Of a DNA stretch of 64,000 nt, positions 56,740 through 64,000 are shown piece by piece; position 1 is the stretch's first letter, and every line of letters starts with the position of its first letter. Source of the DNA: Ralstonia sp. SET104. Lineage in GTDB: Bacteria > Pseudomonadota > Gammaproteobacteria > Burkholderiales > Burkholderiaceae. The notes beneath the pieces were generated by a model, which saw only the letters and a program-made list of their open reading frames with translations, was not told the origin of the DNA and searched no databases. The position numbers and the translations under genes are program-made. The stretch lies in contig NZ_BHVX01000008.1 in assembly GCF_003851545.1 (NCBI RefSeq), positions 1 through 64,000 on the forward strand. The letters run 5' to 3'.

Positions 56740-57117
56740 ATGACGATTCAGTACTTTGCGGAAAGCAACCCGAGCACGCACAGCCTGCCACGCTCGCGCG
56801 CGACGAAGGCCGGCGACTTTGTTTTCGTGTCGGGTCAAGTCGCCAGACACGCAGACGGCAGCATCGTCGTGGGCGACATCGAGGCCCACACGCGCCAGAC
56901 GCTGAAGAACGTTGCCGACGTGCTCGCGCTTGCGGGTTGCACGCTCGAGGACGTCGTGAAGGTGACCATATGGCTTGAAGACGCGCGCGACTTTGATGCA
57001 TTCAACCGCGTCTACGGAGCGTTCTTCCCAGAAAACAAGCCCGCAAGATCGACCTTGCAGGGGAACAACATGGTTGGCACAAAGATCGAGATCGAGGCCG
57101 TTGCTTACCGACCGTGA
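56740..57117 (+). CDS. RidA family protein (reactive enamine/imine deaminase)
   Basis: This 125-aa RidA/YjgF family member starts MTIQYFAESNPSTHSLP and has VFVSGQVARHADG and VKVTIWLEDARDFDAFN. The C-terminal KPARSTLQGNNM has the substrate-binding Arg. The usual RidA motif RSCVEV is changed, so it is a divergent subfamily. GGGGAGGTGACGCCA before the ATG supports the start at 56740; the open frame upstream is non-coding. Confidence 0.85.
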   Translation: MTIQYFAESNPSTHSLPRSRATKAGDFVFVSGQVARHADGSIVVGDIEAHTRQTLKNVADVLALAGCTLEDVVKVTIWLEDARDFDAFNRVYGAFFPENKPARSTLQGNNMVGTKIEIEAVAYRP

Positions 57118-57186
57118 AGCCGTGAAGCCCCCCTGCGGCCCTGACCATTGCCGGTAGCTGGCTCACGGTGGAGATGGACCGCCCGT

Positions 57187-58143
57187 TCAGTGCCTGAGCC
57201 AGGGCGAATCGACCGCCCAGAAGATCACGTCCACGCCGAGGTAATCCTTGGCGAAGCCGACGAATTCGTCATGGGTGAACGGCTTGCCGGTTTTGGCGTT
57301 GACGTAGCGCAGCGTCGGTTCCTGCACCGCCATTGCCACCAGTGGCAGCTTCCCCTTGTACTGATGGAAGAACGGGTAGGCGTTCTTCATCTGCGCCTTC
57401 TTCCACGGCACGATGTCGGGCCCGCCTAAGCCGATGCCGTCCTGTTCGGCGGCGGCAAACAGGCGTGACATGTACTCGCGGTCGTTGTCCCATTCGCACG
57501 GCCAGAAATTGACGTATTGCACGACGTTCGTACGGTGGAACTGTTGCCGGGCAAAACGCATGTTTGCCAGCGTGGCATGAAAGTAGGCGTTGCAACTGAA
57601 GCCGGTCTTGTCGCGCTTGCGGTCAATGTCGATGGCGGTTTCGGGCAGGTTGACCCCCATGATCCGTCCGTCGAACTGCTTGGCGAGCGCCGCCAGCAAT
57701 GCCTGGAAGCGCGTGCGCAGTGCGGGGTTCCATTGCTGCGCGACCCATCCGCTGCCGCCCGGGTTCACCTCCGAATCATCGGACTGGCGCACCAGGCCGC
57801 CGGTGTAGGCAGGCTCCTTCAGCAAGTACGCCGGGATATGGCGCGCTGTCGGCAGGAAGAAGCGGTCTTGCACTTGCACGAAGAGCTTCTTGTGCCGCTG
57901 CTGCAGGTATGCGAGATCGCGCTCGATCGCCGAAAAATCATATTGCCCCTGAACGGGCTCCAACTGCTTCCAGCTATAGATGATCTGCACGCCGTCAATA
58001 TCGGGCCGCGCAAGCAACGGCTCGATCTGCGTGAGTTCGTCTGATCCGGTGTAGAGGAAGTGGCGTGGTTCGCTGGCCGCCGCGCTGGTGCACGCCAGCG
58101 ACAGGGCCATCGACAGGGCCAGCACGGCAACGACGCTGCGCAT
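57187..58143 (-). CDS. Secreted protein with glycoside-hydrolase-like TIM barrel
   Basis: This 318-aa exported protein has a signal peptide (about residues 1-24). The DGVQIIYSWKQLEPVQGQYDFSAIERDLAYLQ segment is typical of the first strands of GH family TIM barrels (beta-galactosidase/GH42-like). NLPETAID may carry one acid and DSPWLRH ends the protein. Conserved Cys pairs may form disulfides. Glycosidase activity is inferred from fold pattern only. GGAGAGAAC precedes the ATG. Confidence 0.65.
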   Translation of the reverse strand: MRSVVAVLALSMALSLACTSAAASEPRHFLYTGSDELTQIEPLLARPDIDGVQIIYSWKQLEPVQGQYDFSAIERDLAYLQQRHKKLFVQVQDRFFLPTARHIPAYLLKEPAYTGGLVRQSDDSEVNPGGSGWVAQQWNPALRTRFQALLAALAKQFDGRIMGVNLPETAIDIDRKRDKTGFSCNAYFHATLANMRFARQQFHRTNVVQYVNFWPCEWDNDREYMSRLFAAAEQDGIGLGGPDIVPWKKAQMKNAYPFFHQYKGKLPLVAMAVQEPTLRYVNAKTGKPFTHDEFVGFAKDYLGVDVIFWAVDSPWLRH

Positions 58144-58569
58144 GATGTTCTCTCCGCAAAAGGTACGGAGGAAGGAGCCCCAGGCGTCTCGGCAAGTTCC
58201 TGCTGGTGCATGCCTGTGACAACTTGCCAACAATCGATGTCTGGCGCACGCCGTTGGCGCAGACACAAACGCCTGCCCCCAGGCACGCCCTGCACTTCTG
58301 CTGCAACAGCGCGTTCACGCCGTAGCCAGCGCTGCGGCTGCCGCCCCGAGACCACACACAACGGTTTGCCGAACCCGATGTGGATAACTCCACCGGCCCC
58401 TGTGAACAACTCCAGGGAAAAGCGTGTTGGTTCTTTGGGGTTAGCGTGCGCACAGCGTGGGAACAACGTTCAACCGCAGAGACCGCGTGCAATGCCATTG
58501 CCCGACACATCCACACCGCAGCACACGCTGTCCGATGGGTTGTCTGTTCTGTAACGCATTGATGTAACA

Positions 58570-58638
58570 GCGCTTTTGGAACTTATCCACAGGACTTGTC
58601 CACCGTTATCTATTACTACTATCTGTATACATAAAGAA
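58570..58638 (+). other. Origin-unwinding-like module, copy B (DnaA box plus DnaA-trios)
   Basis: The DnaA box at 58583-58591, an 18-nt gap, then CTATTACTACTAT at 58610-58622, followed by TATACATAAAGAA. The spacing equals copy A exactly, and the 69-bp blocks match at 62 positions. One trio differs (CTATTA instead of CTACTA). Copy B has one upstream perfect box where copy A has two. Confidence 0.6.
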
Positions 58639-58751
58639 GTAAACCGATAAACCCACTGTGAGGCACCGAGCCCGCGATGGGGTTGTGGGCAAACAGCCCT
58701 GCCCCGTGCCAGAACGGGCGCTCCCCTGTCTCTTCAAGACATCAAGATGCC

Positions 58752-58780
58752 TTGTTGCAACGATATATTTCGAATATATT
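58752..58780 (+). promoter_or_regulatory. arsR promoter/operator
   Basis: TTGTTG (58752-58757), a 17-bp spacer and TATATT (58775-58780) form a possible promoter. The spacer and -10 contain ATATAT-TTCGA-ATATAT (58763-58779), a dyad likely bound by ArsR. The predicted start of transcription is at or next to the arsR ATG (58787), so the message may be leaderless. Confidence 0.55.
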
Positions 58781-58786
58781 GGAAAT

Positions 58787-59110
58787 ATGGAAGAAAACGA
58801 CGCTATCCGCTCCCTCGCCGCGCTGGCCCACGGCATCCGCCTGCAAGTGTTCCGCCTGCTCGTGGTGGCCGGGCCGACTGGCCTCACGCCAGGCGCCCTT
58901 GCTGAACAGCTCGACGTGCCGGGCGCCACGTTGTCGTTCCACCTCAAGGAACTGACGAACGCGCATCTGGTAACGCAGGAGCGTGATGGTCGCAATCTGA
59001 TCTATCGCGCCGCGTACGACCACATGAACGCCCTGCTGGGCTTCCTGAGCGCCAACTGCTGCCAGGGGGAGGCTTGCCTGGAAGCCCGTTTCACCGATTG
59101 CAATTGCTGA
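58787..59110 (+). CDS. arsR: ArsR family arsenic-responsive repressor
   Basis: This 107-aa winged-HTH repressor has the HTH around LTPGALAEQLDVPGATLSFHLKELTNAHLV. The C-terminus carries the Cys cluster NCCQGEACLEARFTDCNC, suited to binding As(III) or methylarsenite and unlike the alpha3 site of the E. coli protein. It lacks a good ribosome binding site. It is the first gene of arsR-arsI-arsC-aqpS. Confidence 0.93.
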   Translation: MEENDAIRSLAALAHGIRLQVFRLLVVAGPTGLTPGALAEQLDVPGATLSFHLKELTNAHLVTQERDGRNLIYRAAYDHMNALLGFLSANCCQGEACLEARFTDCNC

Positions 59111-59121
59111 AGGAGCACCCC

Positions 59122-59604
59122 ATGAAACGATTCCACGTCCATGTCCACGTTGACGACCTCAACAAGAGCATCGCCTTCTACTCCAGGCTGTTCGCCGCCG
59201 AGCCGACCCGCGTAGAAAGCGATTACGCAAAATGGATGCTCTACGACCCGCGCATCAACTTCGCCATCTCCACGCGCGGCGGCGCCGTTGGCGTGGATCA
59301 CCTCGGCTTCCAGGTGGATGACGCTGCCGAGCTGGCTGAACTGAAAACCCGCGCCGAAGCCGCAGACATGGCGTTGCTGGACGAAGGCGAAACCACCTGC
59401 TGTTATGCCCGCAGCGACAAGCACTGGATTACAGACCCGCAGGGCATCGCATGGGAGCACTTCCACTCGCTGGACAACATCCCGGTATTCAGCGAAGGCA
59501 AGCAGGCAGACGCTGCCACGGAAGGTGCCGTTTGCTGCCCACCGCGCACGCCGCGTGGAAAGCCGATCGGCATTGCCGTGAAGTCCGGATCGTCCTGCTG
59601 CTGA
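59122..59604 (+). CDS. arsI: ArsI/CadI family lyase (organoarsenical C-As bond)
   Basis: This 160-aa vicinal-oxygen-chelate protein starts MKRFHVHVHVDDLNKSIAFYSRLF. The metal ligands are His (HVHVHV), His (GVDHLGF) and Glu (WEHF). The paired Cys in ETTCCYARS is the thiol site required in ArsI for binding trivalent methylarsenical. The terminal GSSCC adds two more Cys. ArsI cleaves the C-As bond of methylarsenite and aromatic arsenicals. CadI-type annotation is also used for this family. It is 11 bp after arsR. Confidence 0.9.
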   Translation: MKRFHVHVHVDDLNKSIAFYSRLFAAEPTRVESDYAKWMLYDPRINFAISTRGGAVGVDHLGFQVDDAAELAELKTRAEAADMALLDEGETTCCYARSDKHWITDPQGIAWEHFHSLDNIPVFSEGKQADAATEGAVCCPPRTPRGKPIGIAVKSGSSCC

Positions 59605-59614
59605 GCGAGCCCCC

Positions 59615-60109
59615 ATGACAACCAACGTCCTCATCCTCTGCACCCACAACTCCGCACGCAGCGTGCTGAGCGAAGGCATGCTCAACCACTGGGCGCAAAA
59701 GCTTGGCAAAGACGTGCGCGCATACAGTGCAGGCAGCGCACCGAGCGGGCGCCTCAACCCGTTCGCGCTGGAAGCGCTTACCAACGCGGGCATTGACACC
59801 ACCGGCTATCACAGCAAGAGCTGGGATGCGTTTGTTGCCGACGGCGCACCGCAGATGCGCATCGTCATTACCGTGTGCGACAGCGCCGCAGCCGAGACCT
59901 GCCCATACTGGCCCGGCAGTCCCGTGAAGGTGCATTGGGGCTATGCCGACCCGTCCAACGCCGCAGGCGGTGACGAAGGCAAGCGCCTTGCCTTTGAACT
60001 CACGCGCCAGGCCATTGGCTACCGCATGCTGCAACTGCTGGCATTGCCGCTCGACACCCTTAGCAACGCCGAACTGCAGGCCGCGCTTGAACGCATTTCG
60101 CGGAGCTGA
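59615..60109 (+). CDS. arsC: Arsenate reductase, low-molecular-weight-phosphatase type
   Basis: This 164-aa protein has the phosphatase loop LCTHNSARS (Cys9, Arg15) and the later Cys pair in TVCDSAAAETCPYWPG used for the disulfide cascade. It reduces arsenate to arsenite, probably with thioredoxin or a glutathione-type donor. It starts 10 bp after arsI and 5 bp before aqpS. Confidence 0.93.
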   Translation: MTTNVLILCTHNSARSVLSEGMLNHWAQKLGKDVRAYSAGSAPSGRLNPFALEALTNAGIDTTGYHSKSWDAFVADGAPQMRIVITVCDSAAAETCPYWPGSPVKVHWGYADPSNAAGGDEGKRLAFELTRQAIGYRMLQLLALPLDTLSNAELQAALERISRS

Positions 60110-60114
60110 ACACC

Positions 60115-60822
60115 ATGATGGACATGCGCAGCCGGCTTTGCGCCGAAACCCTGGGCACGGCGTTGCTGTTGGCCATCGTCATCGGCTCAGGCGTCATGGC
60201 CGAGCGCCTGGCTGGTGGCAACGTTGCGATCGCGTTGCTCGCCAACACGGCCGCCACAGTGGGCGGGCTGTACGTCCTGATCGAAACCCTGGGGCCCGTC
60301 AGCGGCGCGCACTTCAACCCGGTGGTTAGCGCGGTGATGGCAGCGCGCGGTGAGTTGCCCGGCGCCGCGCTGGTGCCGTACATCGTTGCGCAACTGATTG
60401 GCGCGGTGCTGGGCGCATGGTTGGCCCACGCCATGTTCGACATGACCATCGTGCAACTGTCAACCAAGGTGCGCAGCGGCACGGGCCAGTGGATTGCCGA
60501 AGCGGTGGCAACCGCTGGCCTGCTTCTGGTCATCCTGCGCGCGCCCAACGGGCGTGCCTCGTCCATGGTGGCGGCGTACATTGGCGCGGCGTACTGGTTC
60601 ACGGCGTCTACGTCGTTCGCCAATCCGGCGGCGGCGTTCGGGCGCATGTTCAGCAACAGCTTTGCCGGCATCGCGCCGGGCAGCGTGCCGGGGTTCGTGC
60701 TGGCCGAATGCGTGGGCGCCGTGGTTGGTGTGCTGCTGCATCGTGCGCTTGAGCCGCGCCTTGCCCGCAGCGGCCATCCCAATGTTATTGAATCGTCTGG
60801 CGAGCACGCGCCCAAAACGTAG
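60115..60822 (+). CDS. aqpS: Aquaglyceroporin (AqpS-like) of the arsenic operon
   Basis: This 235-aa MIP channel has six helices. The first NPA box is altered to NPV in GAHFNPVVS and the second is standard in FANPAAAFGR. Channels of this kind in ars operons (AqpS type) let arsenite formed by ArsC leave the cell down its gradient, replacing an ArsB or Acr3 pump. No such pump gene is in the window. A terminator follows. The start may be the second ATG. Confidence 0.88.
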   Translation: MMDMRSRLCAETLGTALLLAIVIGSGVMAERLAGGNVAIALLANTAATVGGLYVLIETLGPVSGAHFNPVVSAVMAARGELPGAALVPYIVAQLIGAVLGAWLAHAMFDMTIVQLSTKVRSGTGQWIAEAVATAGLLLVILRAPNGRASSMVAAYIGAAYWFTASTSFANPAAAFGRMFSNSFAGIAPGSVPGFVLAECVGAVVGVLLHRALEPRLARSGHPNVIESSGEHAPKT

Positions 60823-60832
60823 GGCGTGCTAG

Positions 60833-60857
60833 AGAAAGCCGCCGTGGGCGGCTTTCT
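60833..60857 (+). terminator. Terminator of the ars operon
   Basis: An 11-bp stem AGAAAGCCGCC / GGCGGCTTTCT has a 3-nt loop and is followed by TGTTTCT on the plus strand. The flanks are A-rich on the left, so it may also stop minus-strand transcripts from the chromate operon. Confidence 0.8.
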
Positions 60858-60874
60858 TGTTTCTGCGCCGCTGC

Positions 60875-61336
60875 CTACGCGGGCATCCTGGGTGGCCAGT
60901 TATGCGTTTCTGCCTGGCAGTGCTTGCACCATGCATAGAGCGCGTCGTACATCACCAGACCGTGCTCCAGCATCTCGTGGTCGTTGGCAAACACCTGCGA
61001 CAGACCCAGTGAGATGGCGTACAGCCCGCTCGATTGCGGTGTCAGGTCCAGCCGCGAGGTATCCGCACCGCGCACGATGCGGGCCAGTTGCTGCAAGGCG
61101 GCATCATCGCCAAGGTGGTACGTGCTGATGAAGGCATCGAAGCTGCACAGCTCGCCCACGTGGGTGAGCGCCACGCCAGGAACGTCGTACGGAATGGCGC
61201 CCGTCTCGTTGGCAATGCGCAGCACATCGCCCGGCGGCACGTAGAGGAAATCGGGAGTCTCGTCGATGAAGCGGGCGATCAGCCAGGGGCAGGCGATCCG
61301 GTCGATCTTGGGGCGCTCGCGCGTGATCCATTGCAT
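60875..61336 (-). CDS. ChrB C-terminal-domain-like chromate resistance protein
   Basis: This 153-aa protein is homologous to the C-terminal half of ChrB. It shares the segments KIDRIACPWLIARFID and ALTHVGELCSFDAF, which mirror VDRVACAWLIQRFID and TFTHVGNRVSFEVL of the full ChrB at 62575-63546. It lacks the N-terminal domain. Its role is not established; it is the last gene of the chromate operon, 13 bp after chrA. Confidence 0.85.
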   Translation of the reverse strand: MQWITRERPKIDRIACPWLIARFIDETPDFLYVPPGDVLRIANETGAIPYDVPGVALTHVGELCSFDAFISTYHLGDDAALQQLARIVRGADTSRLDLTPQSSGLYAISLGLSQVFANDHEMLEHGLVMYDALYAWCKHCQAETHNWPPRMPA

Positions 61337-61349
61337 GGCGGCCTCCTTG

Positions 61350-62552
61350 TCAGTGATGCAGCAGCGGATAGACGGCCAAGCCGATCAGGGCTGCGCCCGC
61401 CACGATGACGGGCTCGGGCAGCTTCTTGAACTTCACCAGCAGCACGACGGTTGCGAGCGCCAGCAGCACCGTTGGCACATCGACGACCGAGCGCTTGGCC
61501 AGCACGATCACCGCGCCCGCAATGGCGCCCACGGCCGCTGCCGTTACGCCATCCACAAAGGCCAGGATGGCTGGCAGCTTGCCGTACTTCTTGAAGTACG
61601 GCGCGGGCAGGATCGTGAACAGGTAGCACGGCAGGAAGGTGGCAAGCGCGGCCACACAGGCACCCGGCAGGCCGGCCACCAGGTAGCCGATAAAACCCAC
61701 CGTGATGACGACAGGGCCCGGCGTGATCATCGCCACGGCCACGGCATCCACAAACTGTTTTTCATTGAGCCAGTGGTGCTCGGTGACCACGCCGCCGTAC
61801 AGGAACGGCACGATGGCCAGCCCCGAGCCAAACACGAAGGCGCCGGCCTTGGCAAAGAACACGCCAATCTGCGACAGCAGCGGCCAGTCGATCATGCTGA
61901 AGAGGCCGCTTGCCGCTGGGATGGGCGTTGCTGCCAGCGCGTTCATCTTGCCCTGGCGCAGCCACTTGGGCGGTGCGCGCCAGAACCACACGAGCACACC
62001 GCTGGCCAGAAACAGCCACGCCACCTCGGATTCTGTGACGACCGTCACGCCCGCCAGGACCAGGTAGACGAACCACAGCAGCTTGTCTTTGCCGACGCTC
62101 TTGGTGGTGAGCTTGTAGGCGCTGATGGCAATGATGCCGATGACCGCCGCGCCCACGCCGTAGAACACTGACTGCATCCACGTCAGCCCGCCAAAGCGCA
62201 CATACGCCCAGCCCAGCGCCACCACCATCAGGAACGATGGCAGCACGAACGTGATGCCGACCAGCGTCGCGCCCAGGATGCGGTAGTGCACATAACCGAG
62301 ATAGATCGCCAGTTGCGCGGCCAGTGGCCCTGGGGCGAGCTGGGCCAGCGCGAGGCCTTCTTTGTAGTCGCCTTCGGTAATCCACTGGCGGGTTTCCACC
62401 AGATCGCGACGCATGTAGCCAGCCAGGGCAACCGGGCCGCCAAAGCCCAGGGCGCCTAGCCGCGCGAAGTACAGCAGCAGTTGCCACAACGTATATGCCG
62501 GGCGTTCGTGCCCAGCGTGCAGTGGCGGGATGGTTTGCGGGGTTGTGTTCAT
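61350..62552 (-). CDS. chrA: Chromate transporter ChrA
   Basis: This 400-aa membrane protein has two homologous CHR domains. Each starts with a Gly-rich segment: GALGFGGPVALAGYMRRDLV in the first half and AFVFGSGLAIVPFLYGGVV in the second. It exports chromate. The ATG at 62552 follows the chrB stop by 22 bp. A longer frame upstream overlaps chrB and is not supported. Confidence 0.93.
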   Translation of the reverse strand: MNTTPQTIPPLHAGHERPAYTLWQLLLYFARLGALGFGGPVALAGYMRRDLVETRQWITEGDYKEGLALAQLAPGPLAAQLAIYLGYVHYRILGATLVGITFVLPSFLMVVALGWAYVRFGGLTWMQSVFYGVGAAVIGIIAISAYKLTTKSVGKDKLLWFVYLVLAGVTVVTESEVAWLFLASGVLVWFWRAPPKWLRQGKMNALAATPIPAASGLFSMIDWPLLSQIGVFFAKAGAFVFGSGLAIVPFLYGGVVTEHHWLNEKQFVDAVAVAMITPGPVVITVGFIGYLVAGLPGACVAALATFLPCYLFTILPAPYFKKYGKLPAILAFVDGVTAAAVGAIAGAVIVLAKRSVVDVPTVLLALATVVLLVKFKKLPEPVIVAGAALIGLAVYPLLHH

Positions 62553-62574
62553 CGTGGTGGGCCGACGGTGTGAA

Positions 62575-63546
62575 CTAGGGTTTCCGGCTACCGGAAAAAT
62601 GGGTGTACAGCGAGTCCAACACGCTGCCGACTTCCGCCAGCAGCATGGAGTCGTCATTGGCCAGCCGCTTGCGCGCGCCCGCCAGAATGGCCTCAAAACC
62701 GCTGGCTTCCGGCACGGCCACGGTGGGGCCGCCCACGTCCAGCGCATGCACCACGGCGCCGAGCCTGTTCAGCCCGTGGTTGCCATCCAACCCGAAGCTG
62801 ATCATCAGCACCTCAAACGACACTCGGTTGCCAACGTGGGTGAAGGTGGCGCCGTCAAAGTCGAAGCCCAGGGCATCGGGCGGGCAATCGGCGGGGCTTT
62901 CCAGCCAGAGGAAGCGGGCATGGGGGTCGATAAAGCGCTGGATCAGCCACGCGCAGGCCACGCGGTCAACCCACAGGTGGCGGCGTGTTGCCCACAGGCG
63001 CCCCTGGTATTGGGCGGGGTCGCGGCGCGCAATGTTGCCGGCGGCAGCATGTGGCTCGCCGGGCGACTGAACGGATTCGACGGCGGCGGCAAAATCACGC
63101 CATTGCGCATCTGCGCGGATGGACGCCTCGCCGGGGAAGAAGTCGATCTTGCGGATGGCCTCGTAGGCGCGATCGTGGCGGCGCTGTAAGCGATTGAGTT
63201 CAGCCGTCCCCAGGCTTGAGAACGTCTTGCGGGCCTCCGCCAGGTCGGCCAGCCAGTCCACGTAATCGGCGGTGCGATCGAACAAGGCGCGGTAGGCGCT
63301 GTCTTCTGCGGCGTCTTGGGCCTGCACGCGCAGGAGCCACGCCTGGCCGTCTTCCTGCAGGGCCTCGTCGGCAAGGCGGCGCAGTTGTGCTGCCTGCTCA
63401 GCGTGTGCGGGCAAGAGGTAGGCGCCGTCGCGCAACGCGGCACAGCCGATGGCCTTCAGCGCCCGCCAGATCCGCATGCGCGCGGTGGCGCTGGCGGTGG
63501 GCAGGCTGACGATCAGCAGGAGCCAGGCATCAAAATTGGCAGTCAT
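62575..63546 (-). CDS. chrB: Chromate-responsive regulator ChrB
   Basis: This 323-aa ChrB has an N-terminal winged-helix-like domain (LLIVSLPTASATARMRIWRALKAIGCAALRDGAYLLP) and the conserved C-terminal domain (VDRVACAWLIQRFIDPHARFLWL). It is reported to sense chromate and control the chr genes. It is the first gene of chrB-chrA-chrB-like. The start at 63546 fits the family; an open frame upstream is non-coding. Confidence 0.9.
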   Translation of the reverse strand: MTANFDAWLLLIVSLPTASATARMRIWRALKAIGCAALRDGAYLLPAHAEQAAQLRRLADEALQEDGQAWLLRVQAQDAAEDSAYRALFDRTADYVDWLADLAEARKTFSSLGTAELNRLQRRHDRAYEAIRKIDFFPGEASIRADAQWRDFAAAVESVQSPGEPHAAAGNIARRDPAQYQGRLWATRRHLWVDRVACAWLIQRFIDPHARFLWLESPADCPPDALGFDFDGATFTHVGNRVSFEVLMISFGLDGNHGLNRLGAVVHALDVGGPTVAVPEASGFEAILAGARKRLANDDSMLLAEVGSVLDSLYTHFSGSRKP

Positions 63547-63897
63547 GACGGCAGCATAGATAGCCGTACGAACTGCTGCAACGATGTAGAGGTCGCTACA
63601 GATTTCGCCATAACAGACCCCCCACGCCAATCCTGATAACCGCCGCCATCAAGCGCACGCTGATCTGTTCGACAAGCGCTCGAAGCTGTGGGCGGGCCGC
63701 CTCGTTTTTACACGCCTTCGTTTTTACACACCGTTTACACCCCTCGCCCCAACCTTTACCCCGTTTTTATCCCCCTTTCCCTACTGTTGCACTGCGCGCC
63801 GGCCCCCTGACGGAAGCCCGCGTGCAAGCCGCTTTCCGCCTCGTTGCGTGCACACGCGCCGGGCCGATCGGTGCCCAAAACAACAAGGGAAAGGTCC
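63547..63897. other. Divergent gap with tandem direct repeats (351 bp)
   Basis: This gap should hold the chr operon promoter on the minus strand and the promoter of the exported-protein gene on the plus strand. Its centre carries repeats of CGTTTTTACAC (see the separate entry). Nothing else is recognised. Confidence 0.55.
63702..63741. repeat. Tandem CGTTTTTACAC direct repeats
   Basis: TCGTTTTTACAC occurs at 63702-63713 and again at 63718-63729, 16 bp apart, and the variant CCGTTTACACC follows at about 63731. CCGTTTTTATCC at about 63760 is a fourth related copy. They lie upstream of the exported-protein gene and may be regulator binding sites. Confidence 0.55.
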
Positions 63898-64000
63898 ATG
63901 CAAGCCAAGCAGGTTTCTTTGCGCGCCACGGTCATCGGTGGCGTTGCGCTCTGTGCCGCAGTGCTCTCGGGCGCGGCCGCCCGTGCGCAGTCCAATGATG
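63898..64000 (+). CDS. Exported protein, start only (cut by window end)
   Basis: The ATG at 63898 is preceded by GGGAAAGG. The first 34 codons encode a typical Sec signal peptide (MQAKQVSLRATVIGGVALC, then a hydrophobic stretch ending ARAQ), with cleavage expected near residue 31. The rest lies outside the window, so the product is unknown. Confidence 0.75.
   Translation, partial: MQAKQVSLRATVIGGVALCAAVLSGAAARAQSND

Larger units (their letters stand above)
58144..58786. other. Large gap with second DnaA-box region (643 bp)
   Basis: No gene is seen. Perfect DnaA boxes are at 58379-58387 (TGTGGATAA) and 58583-58591 (TTATCCACA), and a two-mismatch box at 58401-58409. The DnaA-trio run at 58610-58622 is followed by the arsR promoter at 58752-58780. 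The 58144-58370 part shows nothing recognised. Confidence 0.65.

Overview
The window looks like a chromosomal segment of a beta-proteobacterium of the Burkholderiaceae, most likely a Ralstonia species. This rests on high GC, the gene order atpIBEFHAGDC followed by parB-parA-rsmG-mnmG, and the protein families seen (DUF3717, DUF2272, minCDE, phhAB, two-domain ChrA). It is mostly housekeeping sequence with metal and arsenic resistance cassettes. No rRNA, tRNA, CRISPR array, insertion sequence or prophage gene was recognised.

Region by region. 1-7.9 kb: the complete F1Fo ATP synthase operon on the minus strand, with a strong sigma70 promoter upstream of atpI and a terminator after atpC. 8.1-12.7 kb: the parB-parA-rsmG-mnmG operon (segregation and RNA modification) with three perfect parS sites, one inside mnmG. 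12.9-21 kb: a periplasmic binding protein, short-chain dehydrogenase/epimerase and LysR genes, an orphan PhnZ-like HD protein, a cupin, a TSUP permease and a small lower-GC secreted protein. 21.3-26.3 kb: a branched-chain amino-acid type ABC operon (livG-livF-SBP-livH-livM). 26.4-29.1 kb: a GMC oxidoreductase and an alpha/beta hydrolase. 29.1-32.2 kb: a copper module (copA-cueR diverging from copZ) with two textbook 19-bp-spacer CueR promoters. 32.2-37.2 kb: OmpW, an ornithine cyclodeaminase-like protein, a YhhN protein, and an Lrp regulator diverging from phhA-phhB. 37.2-40.2 kb: a two-component system and a SET-domain protein. 40.2-44.2 kb: a DnaA-box region, hupB, a DUF2272 lipoprotein, and an aldolase plus ketopantoate-reductase pair. 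44.2-51.7 kb: a Sel1 protein, a secreted 5'-nucleotidase, minCDE, a CoA-transferase and rlmJ. 51.8-58.1 kb: PPK2, acylphosphatase, a fused ABC permease with its ATPase, a RidA protein and a secreted glycosidase-like protein. 58.1-60.9 kb: a second DnaA-box region and an arsR-arsI-arsC-aqpS operon. 60.9-63.5 kb: a chrB-chrA-chrB-like chromate operon. The window ends inside an exported protein gene.

The most notable signal is a pair of near-identical intergenic elements, at about 40.55-40.62 kb and 58.57-58.64 kb. Each has a perfect DnaA box, an 18-nt gap and a run of DnaA-trio triplets, which is the layout of a bacterial origin-unwinding module. More perfect DnaA boxes lie upstream of both. 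Genes to the left are overwhelmingly on the minus strand and genes to the right mostly on the plus strand, and parS sites lie nearby. The window may therefore hold, or lie close to, a replication origin although dnaA is absent. Having two copies is unexpected and is the observation most worth testing.
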